Made by a program: the position numbers and the translations under genes
Assembly: GCA_017471465.1 (NCBI GenBank)
Contig: JAFUTI010000040.1
Span: 1 to 54,162 of the forward strand
Reading direction: 5' to 3'
From: Prevotella sp.
GTDB taxonomy: Bacteria > Bacteroidota > Bacteroidia > Bacteroidales > Bacteroidaceae
Length of the DNA: 54,162 bases
The notes under the pieces: model-generated
The model's input: the letters and a program-made list of their open reading frames with translations, nothing else
Database searches by the model: none
What the model was told of the DNA's origin: nothing
Part shown: piece after piece, positions 24,544 to 32,341 of the stretch
How the letters are laid out: every line of letters starts with the position of its first letter
Numbering within the stretch: the first letter of the stretch is position 1

Positions 24544-26175
24544 ATGAAAAAGCAAATCATATCATTAGTTGTTTACATGGTAACCGCGCTCCCCCTCGGG
24601 GGAGTTGGAGGGGGGCTCCTCTGCTCATGCTCCGACGATGACATCGTTGGCGATCCCGCCAAGGACTGGGCTGGAACCACCACGTTCTTCACCCCTACTG
24701 ATGAGACTGGTTTCTCCACCTACTATACGCCTGCCATCGGACGCTGTGGCGACCCCATGCCTTTCTACGATCAGAAGTCAGGTGACTTCAAGGTGCTCTA
24801 TCTGCAGGAGTATACGAACAACATGACCTTCCGTTTCCACCCCATCTGGGGCGTGTCGACCACCGACGGCTGCAACTACCAGTCGCTGGGCGAAATACTC
24901 CCCGTTGGTGCCAACGACTATGAGCAGGATGCTGCACTGGGTACAGGCTGTTGCTATTACAACGAGAAGGATGGTCTTTACTACATCTATTATACAGGTC
25001 ACAACGGCAATAGTAAGTATCGTGAGGCCATCATGCGTGCCACGTCTCCCGACTTCATGACCTGGACGCGCGACGAGCTGTGGCAGCTCAATGGCCCCGA
25101 CTATGGCTATTCTGCCACCGACTTCCGCGACCCTCAGATTTTCGTGGCCGAAGACGGGCAGTACCGCATGATTATGAGTACACGCCCCGTCAGTGGTGGC
25201 GACCCGAAATTTGCCGAGTTCAAGTCTGCCGATATGAAGAACTGGGAACACGTCGGCTCCTTCAATATGGTGTGGGACCGCATGCTCGAATGTCCTGACA
25301 TCTTCAAGATGGGCGACTACTGGTATTTGGTCTACAGCGAGAGCTACAAGGCATCATGGAGCCGCAAGGTGAAGTATATGATGGCTTCCTCGTGGGAAGC
25401 CTTGAAGGCCTGCTTCAACGATCCGGGGGCCAACTGGCCGAAGGACGGCAAGGAGGGTATCCTCGACAGCCGTGCCTTCTATGCTGGCAAAACGGCCTCG
25501 AACGGTACCGACCGCTACATCTGGGGCTGGTGTCCCTTCCGCTCAGGTGCCGACATCCACGAGATGAACACCAATGTGGGTGCAGGCGACGGTAACGAGC
25601 CCAACTGGTCAGGGGCACTCGTCTGCCATAAGATTATCCAGCACGCCGACGGTACGCTTACCACTGGCGAGGTGCCGGCAATGGCCGCCAAGTACAATCA
25701 GGCACAGAACCTCAGTGTGATGGCCAGCAACGGCTACAGCAATGGTACGTTGACAGGCGACGATGCCTACGTGCTTTACAACCGCTTAGGCACTCACAAC
25801 CATATCTCGCTGACTGTCATGACATCGAACGACTGGGACAAGTTCGGTATCTCGCTGGTTCGCGGCACCGACTCGAAGAAGTACTACACGATGGTGTTCA
25901 ATCCCGAGAACGAGAATTGGCGTAAGGTGAACTTCGAGCAGGAAGGTGAGGAAGGCAAGGGCTTTGTCGAGGGCATCGACAGCTACGGCTTCGCACGTCC
26001 ATCTGACAACGTCTACAAGATTGACATCTATACCGACAACTCTGTCATGGTGATGTACGTCAACGACAAAGTCTGCTACACCAACCGCATCTACGGCATC
26101 CAGAAGAACTGCTGGAGCATCAACAACTATGGAGGCTCTGTCACCGTCAGCGACGTGAAAGTGTCTCAGTATTAA
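24544..26175 (+). CDS. GH32 lipoprotein, probable surface endo-fructanase
   Basis: 543 residues. GH32 propeller with a nucleophile motif of the form CGDPMPF (Asp70), RDP within DFRDPQIF (Asp196) and acid/base MLECPDIF (Glu249), followed by the C-terminal beta sandwich. Layout and lipid anchor recall the surface endo-levanase BT1760 of Bacteroides thetaiotaomicron. The signal peptide is unusual: residues 16-24 (LPLGGVGGG) are encoded by the GC-rich repeat copy B, between a normal start (MKKQIISLVVYMVTA) and the lipobox LCSC (Cys29). It is the fourth gene of operon 2. Specificity for levan or inulin cannot be told from sequence. Confidence 0.88.
   Translation: MKKQIISLVVYMVTALPLGGVGGGLLCSCSDDDIVGDPAKDWAGTTTFFTPTDETGFSTYYTPAIGRCGDPMPFYDQKSGDFKVLYLQEYTNNMTFRFHPIWGVSTTDGCNYQSLGEILPVGANDYEQDAALGTGCCYYNEKDGLYYIYYTGHNGNSKYREAIMRATSPDFMTWTRDELWQLNGPDYGYSATDFRDPQIFVAEDGQYRMIMSTRPVSGGDPKFAEFKSADMKNWEHVGSFNMVWDRMLECPDIFKMGDYWYLVYSESYKASWSRKVKYMMASSWEALKACFNDPGANWPKDGKEGILDSRAFYAGKTASNGTDRYIWGWCPFRSGADIHEMNTNVGAGDGNEPNWSGALVCHKIIQHADGTLTTGEVPAMAAKYNQAQNLSVMASNGYSNGTLTGDDAYVLYNRLGTHNHISLTVMTSNDWDKFGISLVRGTDSKKYYTMVFNPENENWRKVNFEQEGEEGKGFVEGIDSYGFARPSDNVYKIDIYTDNSVMVMYVNDKVCYTNRIYGIQKNCWSINNYGGSVTVSDVKVSQY
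24589..24617. repeat. CCCCCTCC-type GC-rich repeat, copy B, inside a signal peptide
   Basis: CTCCCCCTCGGGGGAG followed by TTGGAGGGGGGCT, the reverse orientation of copy A. It lies in frame within the signal peptide of the GH32 lipoprotein and supplies its glycine-rich residues. Confidence 0.75.
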
Positions 26176-26185
26176 AAAAAACTTC

Positions 26186-26212
26186 GAGTAGCCGTCATCA
26201 CAACGGCTACTC
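26186..26212. other. Hairpin between GH32 lipoprotein and the next gene
   Basis: GAGTAGCCGT (26186-26195) and ACGGCTACTC (26203-26212) form a perfect 10-bp stem with a 7-base loop, 11 bases after the GH32 stop. No T-run follows on the plus strand; on the minus strand a T-run follows (complement of the A-run at 26174-26181). It may reduce read-through or protect the upstream mRNA end. Confidence 0.6.
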
Positions 26213-26242
26213 ACTAAGAACACTGTTTTAACAAAAAAGATT

Positions 26243-26899
26243 ATGAAGAAAATATTTTTACTCCTCTGCCTTATGGCAACCGCCACTATTGTTTCAGCCA
26301 CTGATTTGTGGGAAGGTACCCACGCTGTGAACTGGGACAACACGCTGACAATCGAAGCCGCTAAGTTCGCTGATGCACAGGTAGGCCAGAAAATAGTCAT
26401 TGAATTTACTAACGCTACTGGCGAGGTCATCGAGCTGCATAGCAACGGAGGTATGCTACCTGGCACACGCTATGAGCATCACCTCTATGCCGACCAGAAC
26501 GCTATGGAGGTATTCATCACTAAAGGAATGCTGGCCCGTCTGAAAGAATCTGGACTGGAAATCTGTGGTACAGGCTTCACAGCTACCAAGGCATGGTATG
26601 GCGACGGTAAGGACAATGTTGACGAGAATACCGTTTGGACCGGCTATTTCTGGATAGACGAGTGGAGCACTTTAGAGGTGGCAAAAACCTTGTTCGACGG
26701 TATCAACTGGAGCGACTACAAGGCTATCCGTTTCTATTCAGAGGCTAACCGTACCAACTATGTCATCAATGTGCTCACTAAATGGGGCGATGGCGGCAAA
26801 CTGGGCGACCAGAAAACGATGACCATGACCAACGAGTATGCCGAACTCAGTATAGAGAATATCGATATGGCAGCAAGATCAGATAGTGTTGATAGCTAA
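26243..26899 (+). CDS. Secreted protein with two carbohydrate-binding-like domains, possibly truncated
   Basis: 218 residues, signal peptide cleaved near VSA. The mature part holds two similar beta-sandwich units, starting LWEGTHAVNWDNTLTI (about residue 22) and VWTGYFWIDEWSTLEV (about 132). The first resembles non-catalytic modules found beside Bacteroidota glycoside hydrolases, so glycan binding is a guess. It ends abruptly after the second unit with a polar tail (AARSDSVDS), followed by a decayed gene fragment, so it may be a truncated larger protein. There is no lipobox. I do not recognise a named family with confidence. Confidence 0.6.
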   Translation: MKKIFLLLCLMATATIVSATDLWEGTHAVNWDNTLTIEAAKFADAQVGQKIVIEFTNATGEVIELHSNGGMLPGTRYEHHLYADQNAMEVFITKGMLARLKESGLEICGTGFTATKAWYGDGKDNVDENTVWTGYFWIDEWSTLEVAKTLFDGINWSDYKAIRFYSEANRTNYVINVLTKWGDGGKLGDQKTMTMTNEYAELSIENIDMAARSDSVDS

Positions 26900-26938
26900 T
26901 AATTCATTCATCGTTTTAGGTCATAAGTAGTTCGGTAA

Positions 26939-27130
26939 AAAGGACTCCTTGAGCAGGGCAGCACCGACTTTCAGGGCACGCTACTCTGCATAGGCAACAG
27001 CGGCTGTGAATTCTCTATGAAGAATGTTGACGGCACACCCGACAAGAGTGCCAGTCCCCAAAACAACTCTTGTCAGCAGAACGTATTGAAACTGGCCAAG
27101 AACAGTGTAGATTATCTGATGTCTACATAA
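26939..27130 (+). pseudogene. C-terminal remnant resembling a DUF4960-like lipoprotein
   Basis: An open frame without a start codon reads LLEQGSTDFQGTLLCIGNSG...QQNVLKLAKNSVDYLMST and stops at TAA 27128. Its pattern (small hydrophobic strand with CIGNSG, then a segment ending in an amphipathic helix xxYLM) matches the C-terminus of the protein at 23059 (VICFGSGLFDW...MLNAYHYL). A stop lies just upstream at 26936. It looks like the leftover end of a third surface lipoprotein gene. Confidence 0.5.
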
Positions 27131-27270
27131 TCCTCTGAAATAATAAAGATCACACAGGTGTATTCAGGATAACCTTTTCTGCAATGAGGCGCGGCCCACC
27201 TATCTGGTGAGCCGCGCTTATTTTCATCAAACGTTGCCCGCCGTCTTCATACGTGCACTCATAGGGAGCA
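27131..27270. other. Intergenic stretch holding the shared terminator
   Basis: Apart from the hairpin at 27189-27224 nothing recognisable is seen here. It separates operon 2 and its decayed tail from the converging GH43 gene. Confidence 0.5.
27189..27224. terminator. Bidirectional terminator between operon 2 and the GH43 gene
   Basis: GCGCGGC (27189-27195) pairs with GCCGCGC (27211-27217), with an inner CACC/GGTG stem, followed by TTATTTT. It is placed between two convergent transcription units and could work both ways, though the T-run is better on the plus strand. Confidence 0.8.
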
Positions 27271-28317
27271 TCACCTCAACTCAGGCCATCCGTCAGTCGT
27301 CCAGCTAATGGGACGTTGGATGAGCAGGGCAGCACCGTTACGCGTGGCACTGTAGCCATGACAGATGAAGATATCCTCACCGTCAAACGAATAGGCAGCG
27401 CAATGTCCTGCTGCCTCCCATTCTTTCTTGTCGCCTTCTAAGAAAAGTGTTCCACCGCCCACAAGCATGTCCTTGCCGCTGCGGTCGAGGTAAGGGCCGC
27501 TCACCGTTTTACTGCGCCCTACGGCTACGCGGTAGTTGCTCTTTGCCCCTCGGCAGCAATAGTCCCAGGAAACAAAAAGATAATAGAAATCGCCATGGCG
27601 GAAGACGAACGGAGCTTCTATGGCATTGCGTCCGGCAAAACGGGAAGTGGGATTCTCTGCTGCCTTTGTATCACCTGGGCTATAACGCCGCGCAATAGTT
27701 ACTGGTTTCGTGGCCAAGTGCATGGTCGTGTCGAGGCGCGCCAGTTGGATGCCGTCCCAAAAGGAGCCCCAGACAAGCCAGGGCGTGTCAGTCTCGTCGA
27801 TGACGAAGTTCGGGTCGATGGCGTTCCAGTTGTCGCCTGAGGTTGCTCCGTCAGCATTGATCTTCCAGTCGTGTGAAGAGACAATACAGCCCTCGTCCTT
27901 CCATAGGTTTGCAGCCAGCGAGCGACTGCTCAGGAGACCGATGGCCGAACCGTTCTTGCCGAAGGTGGAACAGCTATAGGCGAGCCACCACCGGCCATGC
28001 CACTGGATGACATCGGGAGCCCATACATGACTGCGGAAACCGGGTACGGAATCAGTAGTCCATCCCGGGATGACGGTCATCACGGGTTGGGGTAGCACTG
28101 TCCACGTCTTGCGGTCCTTAGAGGTCATCTGCTGAATACCCATACCCGTGGCATAGATATAATAGGTGTCACCCTCTTTGGCCATGACGGGGTCATGAAC
28201 CATAGGCGTCTCTGTTTGGAAGGCCTCGCGTTGATGCCACTGACGGCGTTGCTGCTGTGCCGCAGCCTTTGTGACGATAGTCACGACGACTATTATTAAT
28301 AGAATGGTTTTCTTCAT
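27271..28317 (-). CDS. GH43-family glycoside hydrolase
   Basis: 348 residues from ATG 28317, signal peptide cleaved near AAAQ. GH43 propeller with the three acidic motifs: base VHDPVM (Asp42), pKa modulator NAIDPNF (Asp168) and acid NAIEAPF (Glu234), plus WAPDV and SWDYCCRG, the latter typical of arabinan endo-1,5-alpha-arabinosidase-type members. An upstream start frame reaches 28359, but that start lies in the -7 box TACCTTTG (complement of 28357-28364). It is divergent from the DUF4980-GH32 gene and shares its operator region, so it is expected to be expressed with the fructan genes even though arabinan is the usual substrate of the family. Confidence 0.88.
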   Translation of the reverse strand: MKKTILLIIVVVTIVTKAAAQQQRRQWHQREAFQTETPMVHDPVMAKEGDTYYIYATGMGIQQMTSKDRKTWTVLPQPVMTVIPGWTTDSVPGFRSHVWAPDVIQWHGRWWLAYSCSTFGKNGSAIGLLSSRSLAANLWKDEGCIVSSHDWKINADGATSGDNWNAIDPNFVIDETDTPWLVWGSFWDGIQLARLDTTMHLATKPVTIARRYSPGDTKAAENPTSRFAGRNAIEAPFVFRHGDFYYLFVSWDYCCRGAKSNYRVAVGRSKTVSGPYLDRSGKDMLVGGGTLFLEGDKKEWEAAGHCAAYSFDGEDIFICHGYSATRNGAALLIQRPISWTTDGWPELR

Positions 28318-28356
28318 GATCGACTTTATTTGTTTCACTCCGTTTGTTTCTTTTTG

Positions 28357-28478
28357 CAAAGGTACGAATTTCTGTTAACAAATATCGTTCATTGTTGCGA
28401 TTTTTCGTGCAATGAACGTTTTTTGTTAGTGTTTGTATCATTATTTATAGAAAAAAAAGGAGAAAATTGCTATTTTTG
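28357..28478. promoter_or_regulatory. Divergent promoter region GH43 / DUF4980-GH32 with two operator-like sites
   Basis: Minus-strand -7 box TACCTTTG (complement of 28357-28364) and plus-strand -7 box TATTTTTG (28471-28478). Between them are two copies of the candidate operator in opposite orientation: complement of 28374-28398 (core ACAATGAACGATATTTGTTA) and 28407-28428 (core GCAATGAACGTTTTTTGTTA). Each lies upstream of one -7 box. The plus-strand leader shares CAGATTT and CTAAAAACGTAAA with the two susC leaders. Confidence 0.65.
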
Positions 28479-28513
28479 CAGCAGATTTCAAAAACTAAAA
28501 ACGTAAAACGAAT

Positions 28514-30199
28514 ATGAGAAGAAGAAGTTTGTTGACGCTGGTGGCTGTCTTGCTGACCACTCTGGTTAGCGCACAGGTGAAGCCCATTGTGCTGGGCGAC
28601 CGTCATGCGATGTTGAAAACGGAGCAGGGCTCGCGCTACCTGCTGTTGCCGGTACAGGAGACGGAAGATATCGCGGCTATTGCCATTCTGGACAACCATA
28701 ACAACATGGCGCAGCGCATCAACGTGAAACTGGCCATCGACCGCGTGGACTATTACGTACCATACGAGTTGAAGGGTGCCTCGCTGCTGGACATCGAGTT
28801 CCACGGAGATCGCCGACAGAAGGGGGCCGTGGGTGAGTTCGTATGCTGGAAGGAGATGAAATACAGCGACGAGTTTGACACAACAAACCGCGAGCGCTTC
28901 CGTCCGGCCTATCATCATACACCGCTCTATGGCTGGATGAACGACCCGAATGGAATGTTTTACAAGGACGGCGTGTGGCACCTCTACTATCAGTATAACC
29001 CCTACGGCTCTCAGTGGGAGAACATGACATGGGGACACTCCACATCGCGCGACCTCATCCACTGGGAGACTCAGCCGCTGGCCCTGGAGATGGACTGGCT
29101 GGGCGCCATCTTCTCGGGCTCCTGTGTGACCAACGGCAACGATGTGGTGGCATTTTATACTTCAGCCGGTCATCATCAGACGCAGTCGATGGCCGTCTCG
29201 AAGGACGGCGGACGGACGTTCGAGAAGTTCAGCGGAAATCCAATACTGATGACTAGCGACGTGGCTGACTTCCGCGACCCGAATGTATTCTGGAACGAGG
29301 ATGCTAAGGTATGGAACCTTATTCTGGCTGCCGGTCAGGAGATGCGCATCTACTCTTCGAGGGACTTGAAGGAGTGGAAGTATGAGTCGTCGTTTGGCAA
29401 GGAATATGGCAACCACAGCGGCGTGTGGGAATGTCCAGACCTCTTTCCTCTCACCTCTCACCTCTCACCTCTCACCTCTAAGAAATGGGTGCTGCTGTGC
29501 AACATCAACCCCGGCGGTCCGTTTGGCGGCAGTGCCACACAATATTTCGTCGGACAGTTCGACGGTCGGAAGTTCACCTGCGAGTCGATGCCAAAGGTAA
29601 CCAAATGGCTCGACTACGGCAAGGACCACTATGCTACGGTGTCGTTCTACAACGCCCCTGACAACCGCCGTGTGGTGCTGGCGTGGATGTCTAACTGGCA
29701 GTATGCCAACCAGGTGCCCACGAAGCAGTTCCGCTCTGCCAACTCCATTCCCCGCGACCTTGGACTCTTCCAGTCTGGTGAAGAGACCTACGTGAGCGTA
29801 GTGCCCTCGAAGGAGCTTTCAGCCCTGCGCGGCAAGAAGATGAAGAAGCCGACGGAGGCCTGCGAGATTGTGGTCGACGTAAAACAGAATACGGAGATCG
29901 TGCTGGCTAATAGCAAAGGCGAGCAGGTGGTGATGCGCTATAATCAGCAGAAGCAGACCTTCACGATGGACCGCACGAAGAGCGGCGATGTCAGCTTCAG
30001 CGAGGCCTTCCCTAGCGAGACTGTTGCTCCTACGTATGGAACGATCAAACAGCTACGCATCTTCGTCGACCGCTGCTCGATTGAGGCGTTCGATGCAGAA
30101 GGAAAAATGGCGATGACCAACCTCGTGTTCCCCTCGGAGCCTTACAACATGATTAAGGTAAAGGGTGGCAAGGCCACTATTTATGAAATATTGAAATAA
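28514..30199 (+). CDS. DUF4980-GH32 fructan hydrolase
   Basis: 561 residues. Signal peptide (VSAQ near residue 20), N-terminal DUF4980-like beta domain ~22-115, then GH32 with the full set of catalytic motifs: GWMNDPNG (Asp144), DFRDPNV (Asp255) and WECPD (Glu306). The C-terminal beta sandwich carries the classic DRCSIEAFDAEGK. Without lipobox it is probably periplasmic and releases fructose from imported oligosaccharides. Residues just after the acid/base motif (PLTSHLSPLTS) are encoded by a 7-bp tandem repeat. It heads an operon with the MFS importer and the fructokinase. Confidence 0.93.
   Translation: MRRRSLLTLVAVLLTTLVSAQVKPIVLGDRHAMLKTEQGSRYLLLPVQETEDIAAIAILDNHNNMAQRINVKLAIDRVDYYVPYELKGASLLDIEFHGDRRQKGAVGEFVCWKEMKYSDEFDTTNRERFRPAYHHTPLYGWMNDPNGMFYKDGVWHLYYQYNPYGSQWENMTWGHSTSRDLIHWETQPLALEMDWLGAIFSGSCVTNGNDVVAFYTSAGHHQTQSMAVSKDGGRTFEKFSGNPILMTSDVADFRDPNVFWNEDAKVWNLILAAGQEMRIYSSRDLKEWKYESSFGKEYGNHSGVWECPDLFPLTSHLSPLTSKKWVLLCNINPGGPFGGSATQYFVGQFDGRKFTCESMPKVTKWLDYGKDHYATVSFYNAPDNRRVVLAWMSNWQYANQVPTKQFRSANSIPRDLGLFQSGEETYVSVVPSKELSALRGKKMKKPTEACEIVVDVKQNTEIVLANSKGEQVVMRYNQQKQTFTMDRTKSGDVSFSEAFPSETVAPTYGTIKQLRIFVDRCSIEAFDAEGKMAMTNLVFPSEPYNMIKVKGGKATIYEILK
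29447..29480. repeat. Tandem CCTCTCA repeat inside the DUF4980-GH32 gene
   Basis: Four exact copies of the 7-mer CCTCTCA (29447-29474) plus a partial CCTCTA. The insert stays in frame and encodes PLTSHLSPLTS between the acid/base motif WECPDLF and the strand KKWVLLCNINPGG, a loop position. Low-complexity repeats of this kind are normally seen between genes. Confidence 0.85.
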
Positions 30200-30247
30200 C
30201 GTAATATTGAAATAACGTAATATCGTAATAACGAAATATCGAAAACA
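30185..30247. repeat. 16-bp tandem repeat between GH32 and MFS genes
   Basis: Units GAAATATTGAAATAAC, GTAATATTGAAATAAC and GTAATATCGTAATAAC start at 30185, 30201 and 30217, and a partial fourth runs to the MFS start at 30248. The GH32 stop codon lies in the first unit, so the repeat makes up the whole intergenic space. Confidence 0.8.
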
Positions 30248-31411
30248 ATGAAAAATAAATCCGTTTATCTCATTCCCGTGATGCTCTGCTTCTTCTGCAT
30301 GGGCTTCGTGGACTTGGTGGGCATCGCCTCCAACTATGTGAAGGCCGACCTGGGGCTGACCGACTCCGTGGCCAACGTGTTCCCCTCACTGGTATTCTTC
30401 TGGTTTCTCATCTTCAGCGTCCCTACGGGTATGCTGATGAACAAGATAGGCCGCAAGAAGACCGTACTGCTATCGCTGGTGGTGACCGTTGTGTCGCTGC
30501 TGCTGCCGCTGTTTGGTGAGACTTTTGCTATCATGCTCTGCGCCTTCTCACTCCTCGGCATTGGCAACGCCCTGATGCAGACATCGCTGAACCCGCTGGT
30601 GTCGACGGTGATGGGGGGCGGTAACCTGGCTTCAACGCTGACCTTCGGACAGTTCGTGAAGGCCATCGCCTCGTTCTCGGCACCTTATCTGGCAATGTGG
30701 GGCGCCACGAAGGTAATTCCAGAGTTCGGCTACGACTGGCGCGTACTCTTCGCCATCTTCTTCGTCGTGGGTGTGCTGTCTACTATCCTTCTGTGGGTAA
30801 CGCCTATTGACGAGCCGGCTATTGAGGGCAAGGCATCGACCTTTGTGGAGTGTTTCAAACTGCTAGGCACGCCTATCGTGCTGCTGTCGTTCTTCGGCAT
30901 TATGTGCCACGTGGGCATCGACGTGGGTACGAACACCACTGCCCCCAAGATCTTGATGGAGCGTCTAGGCATGACGCTCAACGAGGCTGCCTTTGCCACT
31001 TCGCTCTACTTCATTTTCCGTACCATCGGCTGTCTGACGGGCTCGTTCTTCCTCCGTGTGTTGAAGATGCGTACCTTCTTTATAATTAGCGTGGTGATGA
31101 TGGTCCTGTCGATGTGCGGCCTGTTCATCGGTACCGAGAAGTGGATGCTCTATACCGCCATTGCCCTCGTGGGCTACGGCAACTCCAATGTCTTCTCCAT
31201 GTGCTTTGCTACCGCTCTTGAGTCAGTGCCTGAGAAGCAGAATGAGGTCTCGGGTCTGATGATTATGGGTCTCTTCGGCGGCACCATCTTCCCGCTGCTC
31301 ATGGGTGTGATGAGCGATGCTATGGGACAGGCAGGAGCCGTACTGGTGATGGCTGTCGGTGTTGTCTATCTGTTCACGTATATCAAACAACTGAAACTAA
31401 AAACCGCATAA
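30248..31411 (+). CDS. MFS-family sugar importer, probably fructose
   Basis: 387 residues with about 12 hydrophobic segments and the MFS loop motif NKIGRKKTVLLS between helices 2 and 3. It lies between a GH32 and a fructokinase with only 3 bases to the latter, the same order as the Bacteroides fructan locus (BT1758 next to BT1757), so inner-membrane uptake of fructose is the likely role. Substrate is inferred from context. Confidence 0.88.
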   Translation: MKNKSVYLIPVMLCFFCMGFVDLVGIASNYVKADLGLTDSVANVFPSLVFFWFLIFSVPTGMLMNKIGRKKTVLLSLVVTVVSLLLPLFGETFAIMLCAFSLLGIGNALMQTSLNPLVSTVMGGGNLASTLTFGQFVKAIASFSAPYLAMWGATKVIPEFGYDWRVLFAIFFVVGVLSTILLWVTPIDEPAIEGKASTFVECFKLLGTPIVLLSFFGIMCHVGIDVGTNTTAPKILMERLGMTLNEAAFATSLYFIFRTIGCLTGSFFLRVLKMRTFFIISVVMMVLSMCGLFIGTEKWMLYTAIALVGYGNSNVFSMCFATALESVPEKQNEVSGLMIMGLFGGTIFPLLMGVMSDAMGQAGAVLVMAVGVVYLFTYIKQLKLKTA

Positions 31412-31414
31412 ACA

Positions 31415-32299
31415 ATGGAAGCAAAACGTTATGTAGTAGGACTCGGCGAAGTCCTGTGGGATGTACTCCCCGAAGGCAAGAAACTGGGCGGTGCCCCTGC
31501 CAATTTCGCCTATCATGCAGGCCAGTTCCTGGGTTCAGAAAACACCATCGCCATCAGTGCGCTGGGAGATGACAAGCTGGCTGACGAGACCATCGAGGCT
31601 TTGAAGGAGCACGGGTTGAACGACCTGCTGCCGCGTGTGCCCTACCCCACGGGAACGGTGCAGGTGCAGCTCGACGAACAGGGTATTCCCACGTATGATA
31701 TCAAGGAGAATGTGGCGTGGGACAACATCCCCTTCGATGACGATATCCGACAGATAGCTGAGAATTGTCGTGCCGTGTGCTTCGGCTCGCTGGCTCAGCG
31801 CAATGTGGTCAGCCGCGAAACCATCCAGAAGTTCCTTGACGCTACGCCCGCCGACTGCCTGAAGATTTTCGACATCAACCTGCGCCAGCAGTTCTATACC
31901 AAGGAGATTATCAAGGAGTCGTTGCTGCGTTGCAACATCCTGAAGATCAACGATGAGGAACTGGTGCTGATAGGCCGTATGTTTGGCTATCCTGGTTTGG
32001 ATATCGAGAACAAGTGCTGGCTCATCCTCGGCAAGTACAACCTCGATATGCTGGTACTCACCTGTGGTACCAACGGCAGCTATGTGTTCACGCCAGGAGC
32101 CATGTCGTTCCAGGAGACGCCGAAGGTGCAGGTAGCCGACACCGTGGGTGCCGGAGACTCCTTCACGGGTTCTTTCGTGGGTTCTATCCTTAACGGGAAG
32201 TCGGTAGCCGAGGCCCATCGCACAGCTGTTCAGGTCTCTGCCTTCGTCTGTACCCAGAACGGTGCCATGCCTACGCTGCCCGAGGCACTGTTAAAGTAG
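31415..32299 (+). CDS. PfkB-family fructokinase
   Basis: 294 residues. Ribokinase/PfkB fold with N-terminal GLGEVLWDVLPEGKKLGGAPANFAYH, the sugar-binding GGAPAN, and the catalytic C-terminal motif VADTVGAGDSFTGSF (base Asp in GAGDS). It phosphorylates fructose in the cytoplasm so it can enter glycolysis. Last gene of the GH32-MFS-kinase operon. The GGAPANFAYH signature is typical of fructokinases rather than ribokinases. Confidence 0.93.
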   Translation: MEAKRYVVGLGEVLWDVLPEGKKLGGAPANFAYHAGQFLGSENTIAISALGDDKLADETIEALKEHGLNDLLPRVPYPTGTVQVQLDEQGIPTYDIKENVAWDNIPFDDDIRQIAENCRAVCFGSLAQRNVVSRETIQKFLDATPADCLKIFDINLRQQFYTKEIIKESLLRCNILKINDEELVLIGRMFGYPGLDIENKCWLILGKYNLDMLVLTCGTNGSYVFTPGAMSFQETPKVQVADTVGAGDSFTGSFVGSILNGKSVAEAHRTAVQVSAFVCTQNGAMPTLPEALLK

Positions 32300-32308
32300 T
32301 AAGACTCT

Positions 32309-32341
32309 CCGAGTGAGCTGTCATCTTGACAGCTCACTCGG
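32309..32341. terminator. Long hairpin shared by the fructokinase and nrdD gene ends
   Basis: CCGAGTGAGCTGTCA and its exact complement TGACAGCTCACTCGG form a 15-bp stem with a 3-base loop. The right arm contains the last codons and TGA stop of nrdD (stop at 32334-32336). There is no good T-run on either side, so termination may be weak or act by blocking read-through and protecting both mRNA ends. Confidence 0.75.

Noticed and set aside
26900-27270. tRNA or small RNA gene
   Set aside because: No cloverleaf or CCA-type end; the only strong structure is the terminator hairpin at 27189-27224.
5551-32299. Integrative element carrying the fructan genes
   Set aside because: No integrase, transposase, tRNA target or attachment repeats were found at either end; insertion between nrdG and nrdD is only inferred.
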